DNA of 64,000 nt from Nocardioides donggukensis (GTDB taxonomy: Bacteria > Actinomycetota > Actinomycetes > Propionibacteriales > Nocardioidaceae), in assembly GCF_014842875.1 (NCBI RefSeq), contig NZ_JACYXZ010000001.1, forward strand, positions 496,001 through 560,000, in the 5' to 3' direction. Positions within the stretch are counted from its first letter, which is position 1, and each line of letters opens with the position of its first letter. The position numbers and the translations under genes are program-made. This document shows, in pieces, positions 1-8,537 of the stretch. The notes under the pieces were generated by a model, which was not told the origin of the DNA, made no database searches, and worked only from the letters and a program-made list of their open reading frames with translations.

Positions 1-2006
1 CGGACCGCCTCGGGGGTGACCGTGACCCGGTGCCGGTCGAAGCCGGAGGCACCCGAGGAGAAGTACGTCGGGCGGTCGGCCGTGCTGGTCACCCGGCGGG
101 TCAGCGTGACCGGCCGGGAGCCGATGTCGGCGAGCACCGAGGGCAGGTTGAGCCGACCGGGCTCCCCGGCCTCGAGCGCGCGACGGTAGGCGCCGGACGG
201 GACGTCGAGCACCAGGCCTGGTGCGGTCGCACCGGCCCTGGGCGCGCCGGCGCCCTGGCGCAGGGTGGGCACGTCACTGGGGACCCGACCGGCGGAGGTC
301 ATCAGGGCGGAGCGGACCCGCGCCGCCGACCACTGGGGACGGTCGCTGCGGAGCCGGGCGGTGAGGCCGGCCACCTGGGCGGTGGCGGCCGACGTCCCCG
401 AGGTCAGCGCCCAGCGGGCGCCGGTCTCGGGGGAGCTGGCCGCGAGCAGCCCCGCGCCGGCGGCGACCAGGTCGGGCTTGAGGGCGGCGCCGCCGGGGTC
501 GCCGCCGGCGGAGCTGCCGAGCACGCGCGGCCGGGTGCTCGACGCGTCGGTCGGGACCAGCCGGGCCCGCACCACGCCGTCCCGCAGCCGCGCCCGCAGG
601 GTCTCGGCGGTGCCGACGGCGACGTGCAGGGTCGGCACAGCGTGCAGGTCGGCCGACAGGTCCTGCGGCTGGGTGTTCGTGAGGACCATGCCGAGGCCGT
701 CGGCGAGGTCCACCGCGGAGGACTTGTCGACGCGGGCGACCCGGCCGCGCTCGCAGACCACGATGCTGTCGGCGGCCCGGGCGGCGTCCAGCGAGCCGGG
801 CACACAGAGGCGGGCGTCCTCGCGGCTGCTGCCGGGCGCCGGGATCTGCTCCCCGCGCACGACCCGGGCCGGACCCACGGGGCGGCCGCCGGTCGTGACA
901 CCGGGCATCACGGTGCCGTCGGTCAGGCGCAGCTCGCCGGGCCGCGCGGGACCGGTCGTGCCGCCCACGGTCGTCACCCACGGCTGGGCGTTGCCGGCCC
1001 GGGGGAGGTCGTTGCCGGCCGCCGCCACCACCGCGACGTCCGCCTCGGCGGCCCCGAGCAGCGCCAGGTCGACGGTGTCGAGGTCGCTCGACCCGGTCAC
1101 CGCGACCGAGAGCACGTCCACCCCGTCGGCCGTGGCCTGGTCGATCGCCGCGACCACGTCGGCGGTGGAGCAGCCGTCGTCGTCCGGGTCGGGGGCCGAC
1201 CAGCAGGCCTTGTAGACCGCGATCCGGGCCCGCGGGGCGACACCGGAGAAGCGACCGAGGTCCTCGCCGCCGGACAGCGCCGACACGTCGGCGTTCCCGG
1301 CCGCCACCGAGGCCACCTCCGAGCCGTGCCCGTCGTCGTCGTACGGCGACTGCGAGGCCGAGGCGCTGAGCCGGTCGGCCCCGAACCCGGCAAGGTAGTG
1401 CCGGGCGCCGAGGACCTTGGCGGAGCAGTCGCCGCCGGTCCAGCCGTCCACGGCGGGGCAGGAGCCGGTGAACCCGTCCGGGCGGCGGCCGAGCCGGCCG
1501 GTCCCGGCGAACACCGGGCTGTCGGGGTGGATGCCGGTGTCGACGAAGCCGATCACGACGCCCTCACCGCCTGAGCCCTGTGAGCCCCCGGGGCTCTCCG
1601 GGTCGCCGGGCCGGAGCGCGGGAGCGGCCGCCGCGGCGACGTCGGTGCCGGCGACCGGACGGACCCGGGACGGCTCGACCCGGGCGACCCCGGGCGCGAC
1701 GGCCAGACGGGCGGCCTCGAAGCGGGTCAGCTCGACGGCGAAGCCGTTGAGGGCGGTGGTCCAGCGGTAGACCGGCTGGTCCGTCTCGACCCGCTCCAGG
1801 ACGGCGTCCTGCTCGGCGCGCAGTCGCGCCGCGTCGACGCCGCTCGTGCCCCCGGAGGTGCCTGGGCCGTCCAGCGTGACGAGGTAGAGGCGCTCCCCAA
1901 GCGGAGACTCCGAGGCGGCGGCAGCGGTGGCGGCGGTGGGCAGGCCGCCCGCGACCACGGTCGAGGCGGCCACCAGGGCAGGCAGCCAGCGGAACCGCTC
2001 CCACAT
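1..2006 (-). CDS. Secreted S8 (subtilisin-like) serine protease with PA domain, 3' end outside window
   Basis: Only the first 668 codons are present; the C-terminus lies beyond base 1. A basic, hydrophobic N-terminus (MWERFRWLPALVAAST) followed by an Ala-rich stretch is a Sec signal peptide. An I9-like propeptide follows (about 35-120). The catalytic triad is visible: Asp156 in GFVDTGI, His227 in DDGHGSE and Ser539 in SGTSAATAQVAG. The long gap between His and Ser holds a PA-like insert (about 310-430) with the CVPGSLD and VVCERG signatures known from PA-containing subtilases. It should be exported and cleave extracellular protein. The ATG has a good Shine-Dalgarno (GGAAAGGGGG) about 7 nt upstream. 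It is divergent from the larE fusion. Substrate cannot be inferred. Confidence 0.9.
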   Translation of the reverse strand, partial: MWERFRWLPALVAASTVVAGGLPTAATAAAASESPLGERLYLVTLDGPGTSGGTSGVDAARLRAEQDAVLERVETDQPVYRWTTALNGFAVELTRFEAARLAVAPGVARVEPSRVRPVAGTDVAAAAAPALRPGDPESPGGSQGSGGEGVVIGFVDTGIHPDSPVFAGTGRLGRRPDGFTGSCPAVDGWTGGDCSAKVLGARHYLAGFGADRLSASASQSPYDDDGHGSEVASVAAGNADVSALSGGEDLGRFSGVAPRARIAVYKACWSAPDPDDDGCSTADVVAAIDQATADGVDVLSVAVTGSSDLDTVDLALLGAAEADVAVVAAAGNDLPRAGNAQPWVTTVGGTTGPARPGELRLTDGTVMPGVTTGGRPVGPARVVRGEQIPAPGSSREDARLCVPGSLDAARAADSIVVCERGRVARVDKSSAVDLADGLGMVLTNTQPQDLSADLHAVPTLHVAVGTAETLRARLRDGVVRARLVPTDASSTRPRVLGSSAGGDPGGAALKPDLVAAGAGLLAASSPETGARWALTSGTSAATAQVAGLTARLRSDRPQWSAARVRSALMTSAGRVPSDVPTLRQGAGAPRAGATAPGLVLDVPSGAYRRALEAGEPGRLNLPSVLADIGSRPVTLTRRVTSTADRPTYFSSGASGFDRHRVTVTPEAV

Positions 2007-2190
2007 GTGCCCACCCCCTTTCCTCGGCCCTGTCCGCACCGCACCGGTGCCCGCGCCACGCAGCGGCGAGGGGACAGTCTGGCCCAAATGTCCCAGCGTG
2101 GCACCCGGATCGGCACGAATCAACCGGCCGGTGACCGGCCGCCGGAGGGTGGCACCCGATCGGTCCGGTCCTCGTGCCTAGGCTGGCGGC
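2007..2190. promoter_or_regulatory. Divergent intergenic region with direct repeats and a palindrome
   Basis: This 184-bp gap separates the S8 protease (left) from the larE fusion (right). It contains GGGACA at 2071-2076 and its inverse TGTCCC at 2089-2094. A direct repeat is seen at 2099-2113 and 2150-2163 (TGGCACCCG, then ATCGG with one extra G in the first copy). A 17-bp palindrome of two CGGCCGGT arms around one G lies at 2125-2141. On the minus strand CAGACT (2076-2081) could be the protease -10 box. These could be operator sites; no regulator is encoded next to them. Confidence 0.4.
2179..2184 (+). promoter_or_regulatory. -10 box TAGGCT of leaderless larE-fusion mRNA
   Basis: TAGGCT ends exactly 6 nt before the ATG at 2191, and there is no Shine-Dalgarno sequence. 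The spacing places the transcription start at or next to the A of ATG, the arrangement of leaderless actinobacterial genes. Confidence 0.6.
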
Positions 2191-3681
2191 ATGGACCCCC
2201 TCGTGGTCGGCTTCGACCTGGACATGACGCTGATCGACACCGTGCCCGGGTTCTCCGCGACGCTGGCCGCGCTCGGCGACGAGCTGGGGGTGGCCTTCCC
2301 GGCCGAGGACCTGACCCGTCGGCTCGGCCCGCCCCTGGACCACCTGCTCGCCGACCACCTGGCACCGGAGGCGGTCGCCGGGGCCGGTGACCGGTTCCGC
2401 GAGCTCTACCGCGACCACGCGATCGCGCCCACCCCGGTGCTGGCGGGCGCCCACGAGGCGATCGCCGCGGTCCGTCGGCAGCGGGGGCGGGTGCTGCTGG
2501 TCACCGGCAAGTTCCCACGCAACGCCGGCCTCCACGTCGACCACCTGGGGCTGGACGTCGACCACGTCGAGGGCTGGGTGTGGGGGGTGGGCAAGGCCGA
2601 CGTGCTGCGCGCCGAGGGGGCCTCGGTCTACGTCGGCGACCACGTCCACGACGTCGAGGGCGCCCTGGCCGCCGGCGCGACCAGCGTCTCGGTGCTCACC
2701 GGGGGCTCGACCCGGGCCGAGCTCGAGGCGGCCGGGACCCATGTCGTGCTCGACGACCTGCTGGCCTTCCCCGACTGGCTCGAGGAGCACCTGCTGACCA
2801 CCCGGCTGGCCGCCCTCGAGGCCGACCTGGCCGGGCGGGAGTCGGTCCTCGTCGCCTTCTCCGGGGGCGCCGACTCGGCGCTGGTCCTCGCGGCCGCCGT
2901 GCGGGCGCTCGGGCCGGACCGGGTCGCGGCCGCGACGGCGTACTCCGACTCGCTGCCGGCCTCCGAGCGTGGCCCGGCCGCCGACTTCGCCGCCTCGCTG
3001 GGGATCCCGGTGCTCACCCCGGCCACCCGCGAGATGGAGCGCGAGGGCTACCGCGCCAACTCCGGGCAGCGCTGCTACTTCTGCAAGGCCGAGCTGCTCG
3101 ACGTGCTCGGCCCGCTCGCGGAGGAGCACGGGCTCCGGCAGGTCGCGACCGGCACCAACGCCGACGACGTGGTCGCCGGCTTCCGGCCCGGCATCCGGGC
3201 GGCCGCCGAGCGGGGGGCGATCACGCCACTGGCCGACGCCGGGCTGACCAAGGCCCAGGTCCGGGAGGCCTCCCGGCGGTGGGGGCTGCCCACGTGGGCG
3301 AAGCCGGCCGCGGCCTGCCTCTCCTCACGCATCGCCTACGGCCTCGAGATCAGCCCGGCCCGCCTGGCGCGGGTGGAGCGGGCCGAGGCCGAGGTCCGCC
3401 GGGTGCTCGCCCGGCACGGCCTCGAGAGCGCCGACCTGCGGGTCCGGGACCGTGACGACCACGCCTCGGTGGAGCTGGACGCCGACCTGGTCGCCGGGGA
3501 TCTGGCCGGCCGGTCGGGTGCCGGTGTGGTCGAGGAGGTCTGCGCGGCGGTGCGGGCCGCCGGCTTCGCCGAGGCCGGGCTCGACCGGCGCGGCTTCCGG
3601 TCCGGGTCGCTCAACGACGACCTGGCGCCGGACCGGGCCGACAACCCGTTGGCCGCCGCCACCGCCGCCGACATAGGCTGA
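2191..3681 (+). CDS. larE: HAD-family phosphatase fused to ATP-dependent sulfur transferase LarE
   Basis: The protein has 496 residues in two parts. Residues 1-205 are a HAD hydrolase: nucleophile motif D9-L-D11, Thr105 in LVTGK, Lys135 and the acidic motif GDHVHD (149-154). Residues about 206-480 are LarE: PP-loop SGGADS at 224-229, CYFC (Cys295, Cys298) and Cys376 in AACLSSR. LarE supplies sulfur for the nickel-pincer nucleotide cofactor of lactate racemase-type LarA enzymes. The CxxC plus third Cys matches the three-cysteine subtype reported to use an iron-sulfur cluster for repeated sulfur transfer, rather than the single sacrificial Cys type. LarA, LarB and LarC are not in the window. 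The HAD partner's substrate is unknown. ATG chosen from the leaderless promoter. Confidence 0.88.
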   Translation: MDPLVVGFDLDMTLIDTVPGFSATLAALGDELGVAFPAEDLTRRLGPPLDHLLADHLAPEAVAGAGDRFRELYRDHAIAPTPVLAGAHEAIAAVRRQRGRVLLVTGKFPRNAGLHVDHLGLDVDHVEGWVWGVGKADVLRAEGASVYVGDHVHDVEGALAAGATSVSVLTGGSTRAELEAAGTHVVLDDLLAFPDWLEEHLLTTRLAALEADLAGRESVLVAFSGGADSALVLAAAVRALGPDRVAAATAYSDSLPASERGPAADFAASLGIPVLTPATREMEREGYRANSGQRCYFCKAELLDVLGPLAEEHGLRQVATGTNADDVVAGFRPGIRAAAERGAITPLADAGLTKAQVREASRRWGLPTWAKPAAACLSSRIAYGLEISPARLARVERAEAEVRRVLARHGLESADLRVRDRDDHASVELDADLVAGDLAGRSGAGVVEEVCAAVRAAGFAEAGLDRRGFRSGSLNDDLAPDRADNPLAAATAADIG

Positions 3682-3725
3682 CCGGTCTGCACACCCGCAC
3701 ACGGATTCGAGAACGAGGTCGACAG

Positions 3726-4121
3726 GTGCCCACTGGCAAGGTGAAGTGGTACGACGCGGACAAGGGGTTCGGTTTCCTCTCCCAAGAGGACGGCCCCGAT
3801 GTCTACGTGCGCGCCGAGGCGCTGCCCGACGGCGTACCCACGCTCAAGGCCGGCACCCGGGTCGAGTTCGGCATCGCACAGGGTCGCAAGGGCGACCAGG
3901 CGCTCCAGGTGCGGCTGCTCGACGCCCCCGCCTCGGTCTCGCGGAACCAGTCGAAGGCGCAGCGCAAGAAGCCCGAGGACATGGCCGGCATCGTCGAGGA
4001 CCTGATCCGGCTGCTCGACGACGTGGGGGAGACCTACCGCCGTGGGCGGCACCCGGAGTCCCGCACCGCCAAGCCGACCGCCAAGCTGCTGCGCGCGCTC
4101 GCGGACGAGCTCGAGCTGTAG
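3726..4121 (+). CDS. Cold-shock domain protein with C-terminal extension
   Basis: The 131-residue protein begins with a cold-shock domain (about 1-66): GKVKWYDADKGFGFL contains RNP1 (KGFGFL), and DVYVRAEAL occupies RNP2, where classic CspA has VFVH. Such domains bind single-stranded nucleic acid. Residues 75-131 form a Lys/Arg-rich linker and an acidic helix ending in LLRALADELEL, so the protein is about twice the length of CspA. The start is GTG. The order cold-shock gene, MFS permease, DUF3027 is shared by other actinobacteria. It converges on the MFS gene across a tandem repeat. Confidence 0.85.
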   Translation: MPTGKVKWYDADKGFGFLSQEDGPDVYVRAEALPDGVPTLKAGTRVEFGIAQGRKGDQALQVRLLDAPASVSRNQSKAQRKKPEDMAGIVEDLIRLLDDVGETYRRGRHPESRTAKPTAKLLRALADELEL

Positions 4122-4134
4122 GAGCCCGATTCAT

Positions 4135-4179
4135 CAGAGTCCGGGGTCTCGGAGCCCGGGCGGTCGGAGTCCGGGCGGC
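4135..4179. repeat. Three 15-bp imperfect tandem repeats between convergent genes
   Basis: Units at 4135-4149, 4150-4164 and 4165-4179 follow the pattern CGGAGYCCGGGCGGT with a few changes. They fill the gap between the cold-shock gene and the MFS gene and end exactly at the MFS stop codon. Confidence 0.6.
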
Positions 4180-5733
4180 TCAGGCGTGGTGCCAGGGCAT
4201 GCCGCCGGGGGCGGTGCGGGGCCGCGGTGGCCGGCCGGGCCGGTAGGAGAGCACGAACACCGCCCAGGCGGCGAGCGCCACAAAGGCCACGCCCAGGCCG
4301 AGGTGCGGGTTCAGCGGCAGCGCGATGCCCACGAAGCCCCCGACCACCCACGCCAGCTGGAGCATCGTGTCCGAGCGCGCGAAGGCGCTGGTCTGCACCC
4401 GGTCGTGCACGTGCCTTTGGATCGTGGAGTCCAGGGACAGCTTGGCCAGTGACTGGGCCAGCCCCGCGGTGAGGCCGAGCAGGGCCAGCGGCACCAGGCC
4501 GTAGAAGACCGCCGCCAGCAGCGCCATGGTGGCGTCGGCGAGCAGCACCAGGACCACCGTGATCGCCGGGTTGACCGACTTCAGCAGCGAGGCGAGCGCG
4601 ATGCCGAGGGTGTTGCCGAGCCCGGCCGCGCCGATGACCAGCCCGAGCAGCAGCTCCGGCCGGTCCTCCCAGCCGTCGATCGGGTTCTCCCGCAGCAGGA
4701 ACGCCATGAACATCGTGAGGAAGCCGGACAGGAACCGGGGGCCGCAGTTGGCCCGGAGCGCGAAGGCGACCGGGCTGGGGATCCGCAGCCCCGGCCGGGA
4801 CGTGCCGCGTGCGCTCGGGCCGCCCATGAGCTCGAGCCGGGCCTCGCCGGCGGCGGAGTCGACCTTGGCCGGCAGCAGGATGGCCAGCACGGTCGCGGCG
4901 GCGAAGACCAGGAACCCGTAGCGCAGCGACCAGGACGGGCCGATGGTCGCCAGCAGCCCGGCGATGGGGGCGGACACGGCGGCTCCGACGACGCCGGCGA
5001 GCGAGATCCGGGCGTTCGCCTTGACCAGTGTGATGCCGGGCGGCACCAGCCGGGGGGCGGCGGCCGCCTTCGTCACGCCGTACGCCTTCGAGGAGACCAG
5101 CACGCCGAGCGCGGCCGGGAACAGCCACGTCGAGTCGGTGGCGACCGCCGCCGCCAGGGCGAGGCAGAGCAGGGCCCGGATCGCCATCGTGGAGCCGATC
5201 GCCCAGCGGCGGCCGTGGCTGAAGCGGTCCAGGAACGGGCCGATGAGCGGCGCCACGATCGCGAACGGGAGCATCGTCAGGCCGAGGAACAGGGCCACCT
5301 GCCCCCGGGCCTCGCCGGTGGGCACCTGGAAGAACAGGGTGCCGGCCAGGGATATCGCCACCGCGGTGTCGCCGGCGGCGTTGAAGGCGTGCAGCTCGAT
5401 CAGGCGGTACATCCCGGAGGCCCCGGCGCCCTCCGCGTGCGAGGCCCGCCGCGCCACCCGGTACGTCGCCCGGCTGGCGCGGGCCGTGCCACGGGCCATG
5501 GCCTTGGCGCCGGTGGCACTCGCCTTGGCGCTCGCCCTGGCCATCTTGGCGGCGGCCTCACCGGTCCGCGCGGCGGCCTCGCCGGACCGCGCGGAAGCCT
5601 CGCCGGGCCGTGCGGAGGCGTCGTCGGTCCGCGCGGAAGCGTCGCCGGGCCGCGCCGAGGCCGGGTCCGGCGGAGGCCCGGCGAGCCCGTCCGGGGCGCC
5701 CGGGTCGCCGTCCGGGGGTGGGCTGCCGGTCAT
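4180..5733 (-). CDS. MFS transporter with repetitive cytoplasmic N-terminus
   Basis: The 517-residue protein has a roughly 90-residue soluble N-terminus and then about 12 predicted membrane helices (starting near AVAISLAGTLFFQV). The motif DRFSHGRRW after the second helix is the conserved MFS loop 2-3 signature. The N-terminus repeats a 7-residue theme (ASARPGD, ASARTDD, ASARPGE, ASARSGE, AAARTGE) and continues as an Ala/Lys/Arg helix. The substrate is unknown; the family position next to DUF3027 is common in actinobacteria. The ATG at 5733 begins the MTGSPPPDGDPG sequence; a longer open frame upstream runs antisense through DUF3027 and is not coding. Confidence 0.85.
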   Translation of the reverse strand: MTGSPPPDGDPGAPDGLAGPPPDPASARPGDASARTDDASARPGEASARSGEAAARTGEAAAKMARASAKASATGAKAMARGTARASRATYRVARRASHAEGAGASGMYRLIELHAFNAAGDTAVAISLAGTLFFQVPTGEARGQVALFLGLTMLPFAIVAPLIGPFLDRFSHGRRWAIGSTMAIRALLCLALAAAVATDSTWLFPAALGVLVSSKAYGVTKAAAAPRLVPPGITLVKANARISLAGVVGAAVSAPIAGLLATIGPSWSLRYGFLVFAAATVLAILLPAKVDSAAGEARLELMGGPSARGTSRPGLRIPSPVAFALRANCGPRFLSGFLTMFMAFLLRENPIDGWEDRPELLLGLVIGAAGLGNTLGIALASLLKSVNPAITVVLVLLADATMALLAAVFYGLVPLALLGLTAGLAQSLAKLSLDSTIQRHVHDRVQTSAFARSDTMLQLAWVVGGFVGIALPLNPHLGLGVAFVALAAWAVFVLSYRPGRPPRPRTAPGGMPWHHA

Positions 5734-5783
5734 GTGGCCATCCTGCCCGCTGACCGGCGCCGGGCGCAGGCGACCCCCCGGGC

Positions 5784-5813
5784 GAGACAGGAACCCTCCG
5801 CATGGGACACAAT
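5784..5813 (+). promoter_or_regulatory. Promoter of DUF3027 gene (GAGACA-18-CACAAT)
   Basis: GAGACA at 5784-5789 and CACAAT at 5808-5813 are 18 bp apart. The -10 box lies 7 nt before GTG 5821, so the mRNA probably starts at the codon itself. Confidence 0.5.
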
Positions 5814-5820
5814 CACGCAC

Positions 5821-6609
5821 GTGATGGCCAGCACCCGCACCAAGCCCGACGCCACCCTTGTCCGAGCGGTGGACGAGGCCCGGGACGCCCTCGCCGCCCA
5901 GGTCGGCGCGGGGGACGTCGGCGACCACCTCGGGCACGACGTCGAGGACGAGCGGGCGGTCAGCCACTACTTCACCTGCGCCCGGGCCGGCTACCGCGGC
6001 TGGCGCTGGGCGGTCACGGTCGCCCGGGCGCCGCGCCAGAAGCACGTCACGGTGGACGAGATCGTGCTGCTCCCCGGCCCCGACTCCATCGTCGCCCCCG
6101 AGTGGGTGCCGTGGAAGGAGCGCCTGCAGCCGGGGGACCTCTCCCCGGGCGACCTGCTCCCGGTCGAGGACGACGACCCGCGCCTGGTGCCGACCTACAC
6201 CTTCGGTGACGACGGCGACGACCCGCTGCTGAGCGACGAGGACCGCGCCCAGGTCCGCGCCGTCGCCCGCGAGCTGGGCCTGGGCCGGGTCCGGACGCTC
6301 TCCGTCGAGGGCCGCGACGACGCCGCCGAGCGCTGGTACGACGGCGACGGCGGCCCGGCCGCCCCCATCGCGCAGTCCGCCCCCGCGTCCTGCACGACCT
6401 GCGGCTTCCTGGTCCGGATCGCCGGTCCGCTCGGGGAGATGTTCGGCGTCTGCGCGAACGGCAACGCCAACGACGACGGCCGGGTGGTCTCCTTCGACCA
6501 CGGCTGCGGTGCCCACTCCGAGGTCCAGCTGGCGAAGAAGCACCAGCCGGTGCCGCTGCCGGACCCGGTCTTCGACACGCTCGCCACCGACGAGCTGGAG
6601 TCGTTCTAG
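5821..6609 (+). CDS. DUF3027 family protein
   Basis: The roughly 262-residue protein matches the actinobacterial DUF3027 family, whose function is unknown. Visible features are an aromatic stretch (GYRGWRWAVTVARAP) near residue 60, the WVPWKERLQPGDLSPGDLLP segment typical of the family, and a C-terminal cysteine set: CTTC at about 190-193, Cys210 and HGC at about 226-228 (ATG numbering), which looks like a zinc site. GTG 5821 and ATG 5824 are adjacent; the promoter spacing favours GTG. It is divergent from the MFS gene. Confidence 0.85.
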   Translation: MMASTRTKPDATLVRAVDEARDALAAQVGAGDVGDHLGHDVEDERAVSHYFTCARAGYRGWRWAVTVARAPRQKHVTVDEIVLLPGPDSIVAPEWVPWKERLQPGDLSPGDLLPVEDDDPRLVPTYTFGDDGDDPLLSDEDRAQVRAVARELGLGRVRTLSVEGRDDAAERWYDGDGGPAAPIAQSAPASCTTCGFLVRIAGPLGEMFGVCANGNANDDGRVVSFDHGCGAHSEVQLAKKHQPVPLPDPVFDTLATDELESF

Positions 6610-6628
6610 CCGGCTGGCCTTCCGGCGC

Positions 6629-6937
6629 TCAGCCGCGCCGGCGCGGCGGGGCCCCGCCGTCCCGGCGCTCCCGCGCGGCCGCCCGCATGCGGCGCCGCCG
6701 GCGGCAGTACTCCAGGCCGAACAGGCCGAGGCCGAAGCCGGCCAGGCAGGTCCACACCCACCAGCCGCGACCGTCCGCCTCGAGCCGGCCGTAGAACGGC
6801 AGCAGCGCCAGGAAGGCGACCAGCCACAGCACCGACCCGACCTCGAGCGTGCGCACCCCGTCGACGTCGAGCGGCTCGACGTCCGCGACGATGTAGGTGC
6901 GGTTCCCGATCTCGTGCGTCTTCGGCTGGTCCTCCAC
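6629..6937 (-). CDS. DUF2530 family small membrane protein
   Basis: The 102-residue protein has an N-terminal soluble part (THEIGNRTYIVADVEPLDVDG) and two membrane helices (about VLWLVAFLALLPF and WWVWTCLAGFGLGLFGL), then a strongly basic tail of Arg residues predicted to face the cytoplasm. It fits DUF2530, an actinobacterial family without known function. The GTG start at 6937 is chosen because TAGGCT lies 7 nt upstream on the minus strand and the family begins near this point; a longer open frame upstream overlaps the permease gene antisense. Confidence 0.75.
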   Translation of the reverse strand: MEDQPKTHEIGNRTYIVADVEPLDVDGVRTLEVGSVLWLVAFLALLPFYGRLEADGRGWWVWTCLAGFGLGLFGLEYCRRRRRMRAAARERRDGGAPPRRRG

Positions 6938-6944
6938 GGGGGCA

Positions 6945-6950
6945 AGCCTA
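6945..6950 (-). promoter_or_regulatory. -10 box TAGGCT of leaderless DUF2530 mRNA
   Basis: Read on the minus strand, TAGGCT is followed by 7 nt and then GTG 6937. No Shine-Dalgarno sequence is present. Confidence 0.55.
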
Positions 6951-7037
6951 GTCGGCGCCCGGGTCGGGGCGGTCCCGCACGGTGGGAGGCCGACCGGCGG
7001 GGGTGCGCGGGACCCGTGCGTCTGCAACCATGCGCCC

Positions 7038-8534
7038 GTGAGCGAGACGAGTGACACCACACGGTCCGGGTCCGGCGAGGCGAGGAGCGCTCGGCGCAGC
7101 GGCCTGGACGGCTTCTTCGCCATCACCGAGCGTGGCTCCACGATCACCCGCGAGGTGCGCGGCGGCGTGGTCACCTTCTTCACGATGGCCTACATCGTGG
7201 TGCTCAACCCGCTGATCCTCGGCTTCGCCGCCGACGCCGACGGCAACTACCTCGGCGGCGGGCCCGGTGACGGCTCCAACCTGGCCGCGATCGCCGCCGG
7301 TACCGCGCTCGTGGCCGGCGTCCTGACCATCCTCATGGGCGTGGTCGCCAACTACCCGCTGGCCCTGGCCACCGGCCTGGGACTGAACGCCTTCGTCGCG
7401 TTCGCGATCGCCAGCCAGATGTCGTGGGCCGATGCGATGGGGCTGGTCGTCCTCGAGGGCCTGGTGATCCTCGTGCTGGTCCTCACCGGCTTCCGCAAGG
7501 CCGTGTTCCACGCCGTCCCCGCGCAGCTCAAGATCGCGATCTCCGTGGGGATCGGCCTGTTCATCGCCCTGATCGGCTTCGTCGACGCCGGCTTCGTCCA
7601 GCGGATCCCCGACGCCGCGGGCACCACGGTGCCGGTCCAGCTCGGCTCGGCCGGCACCCTGTCCGGGTGGCCGGTCCTGGTCTTCGCGGTCGGCCTCGCG
7701 CTCGTCGTCGTCCTGTGGGTGCGCCGGGTCCGCGGCGCCATCCTGATCGCGATCACCGCCTCGACGCTGGTCGCGGTGGTCCTCGAGGCCGTGCTCGAGC
7801 TCGGCTCGATCACCCAGAACGCCGGTGGCTGGGCGCTCACCGTGCCGGCGCTGCCCGACGACGTGCTCGACCTGCCGGACTTCGGGACGCTCGGCGAGTT
7901 CTCACTGCTCGGGTCGTTCGAGTCGGTCGGCGTGGTCGCCGCGCTGCTGCTGGTGTTCACGCTGCTGCTCGCGGACTTCTTCGACACGATGGGCACGATG
8001 ACCGCGATCGGCGCCGAGGCCGGCCTGCTGGACGAGGAGGGCACCCCGCCCAACTCCCAGCGGATCCTGGTCGTCGACTCGCTGGCCGCGGCGGCCGGCG
8101 GTGCGGCGGGGGTGTCGTCGAACACCTCCTACATCGAGTCCGCCTCCGGCGTCGGCGAGGGGGCCCGCACCGGTCTGGCCTCGGTGGTCACCGGCGTGCT
8201 GTTCCTGCTCACGATCTTCCTCGCCCCGCTGGTGGCGGTGATCCCGTCCGAGGCGGCGGTCCCCGCGCTCGTGCTGGTCGGCTTCCTGATGATGCAGCAG
8301 GTCACCGGCATCGCCTGGGACGACGTCGAGATCGCGATCCCGGCGTTCCTGACGATCGTGCTGATGCCGTTCACGTACTCGATCACCGTCGGCATCGGCG
8401 CCGGCTTCCTCGCCTTCGTGCTGATCAAGCTGGTGGTCGGCAAGGTCCGCGAGGTGCACCCCCTGATGTGGGTGGTCGCGGCCCTGTTCGTGGCCTACTT
8501 CGCCATCGACCCGATCACCCGCTGGCTCACCTGA
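7038..8534 (+). CDS. NCS2-family purine permease (guanine/hypoxanthine type)
   Basis: The 498-residue protein has a short cytoplasmic N-terminus and then about 12-14 hydrophobic segments. The opening GGVVTFFTMAYIVVLNP, the helix-breaking SNTSYIESASGVGEGARTG and the ADFFDTMGTM segment are typical of the AzgA/PbuG branch of nucleobase:cation symporters, which import adenine, guanine or hypoxanthine. GTG 7038 (MSETSDTTR) is chosen over the longer frame from 6897, which overlaps the divergent DUF2530 promoter. AACCAT at 7026-7031 sits 6 nt upstream and may be a weak leaderless -10. It ends 3 nt before the convergent GrpB gene. Confidence 0.88.
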   Translation: MSETSDTTRSGSGEARSARRSGLDGFFAITERGSTITREVRGGVVTFFTMAYIVVLNPLILGFAADADGNYLGGGPGDGSNLAAIAAGTALVAGVLTILMGVVANYPLALATGLGLNAFVAFAIASQMSWADAMGLVVLEGLVILVLVLTGFRKAVFHAVPAQLKIAISVGIGLFIALIGFVDAGFVQRIPDAAGTTVPVQLGSAGTLSGWPVLVFAVGLALVVVLWVRRVRGAILIAITASTLVAVVLEAVLELGSITQNAGGWALTVPALPDDVLDLPDFGTLGEFSLLGSFESVGVVAALLLVFTLLLADFFDTMGTMTAIGAEAGLLDEEGTPPNSQRILVVDSLAAAAGGAAGVSSNTSYIESASGVGEGARTGLASVVTGVLFLLTIFLAPLVAVIPSEAAVPALVLVGFLMMQQVTGIAWDDVEIAIPAFLTIVLMPFTYSITVGIGAGFLAFVLIKLVVGKVREVHPLMWVVAALFVAYFAIDPITRWLT

Positions 8535-8537
8535 CCC

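Noticed and set aside
30..1574. 514-codon open frame on the plus strand
   Set aside because: It is antisense to the S8 protease, whose three catalytic motifs are clear; the translation is Gly/Arg-rich without family features.
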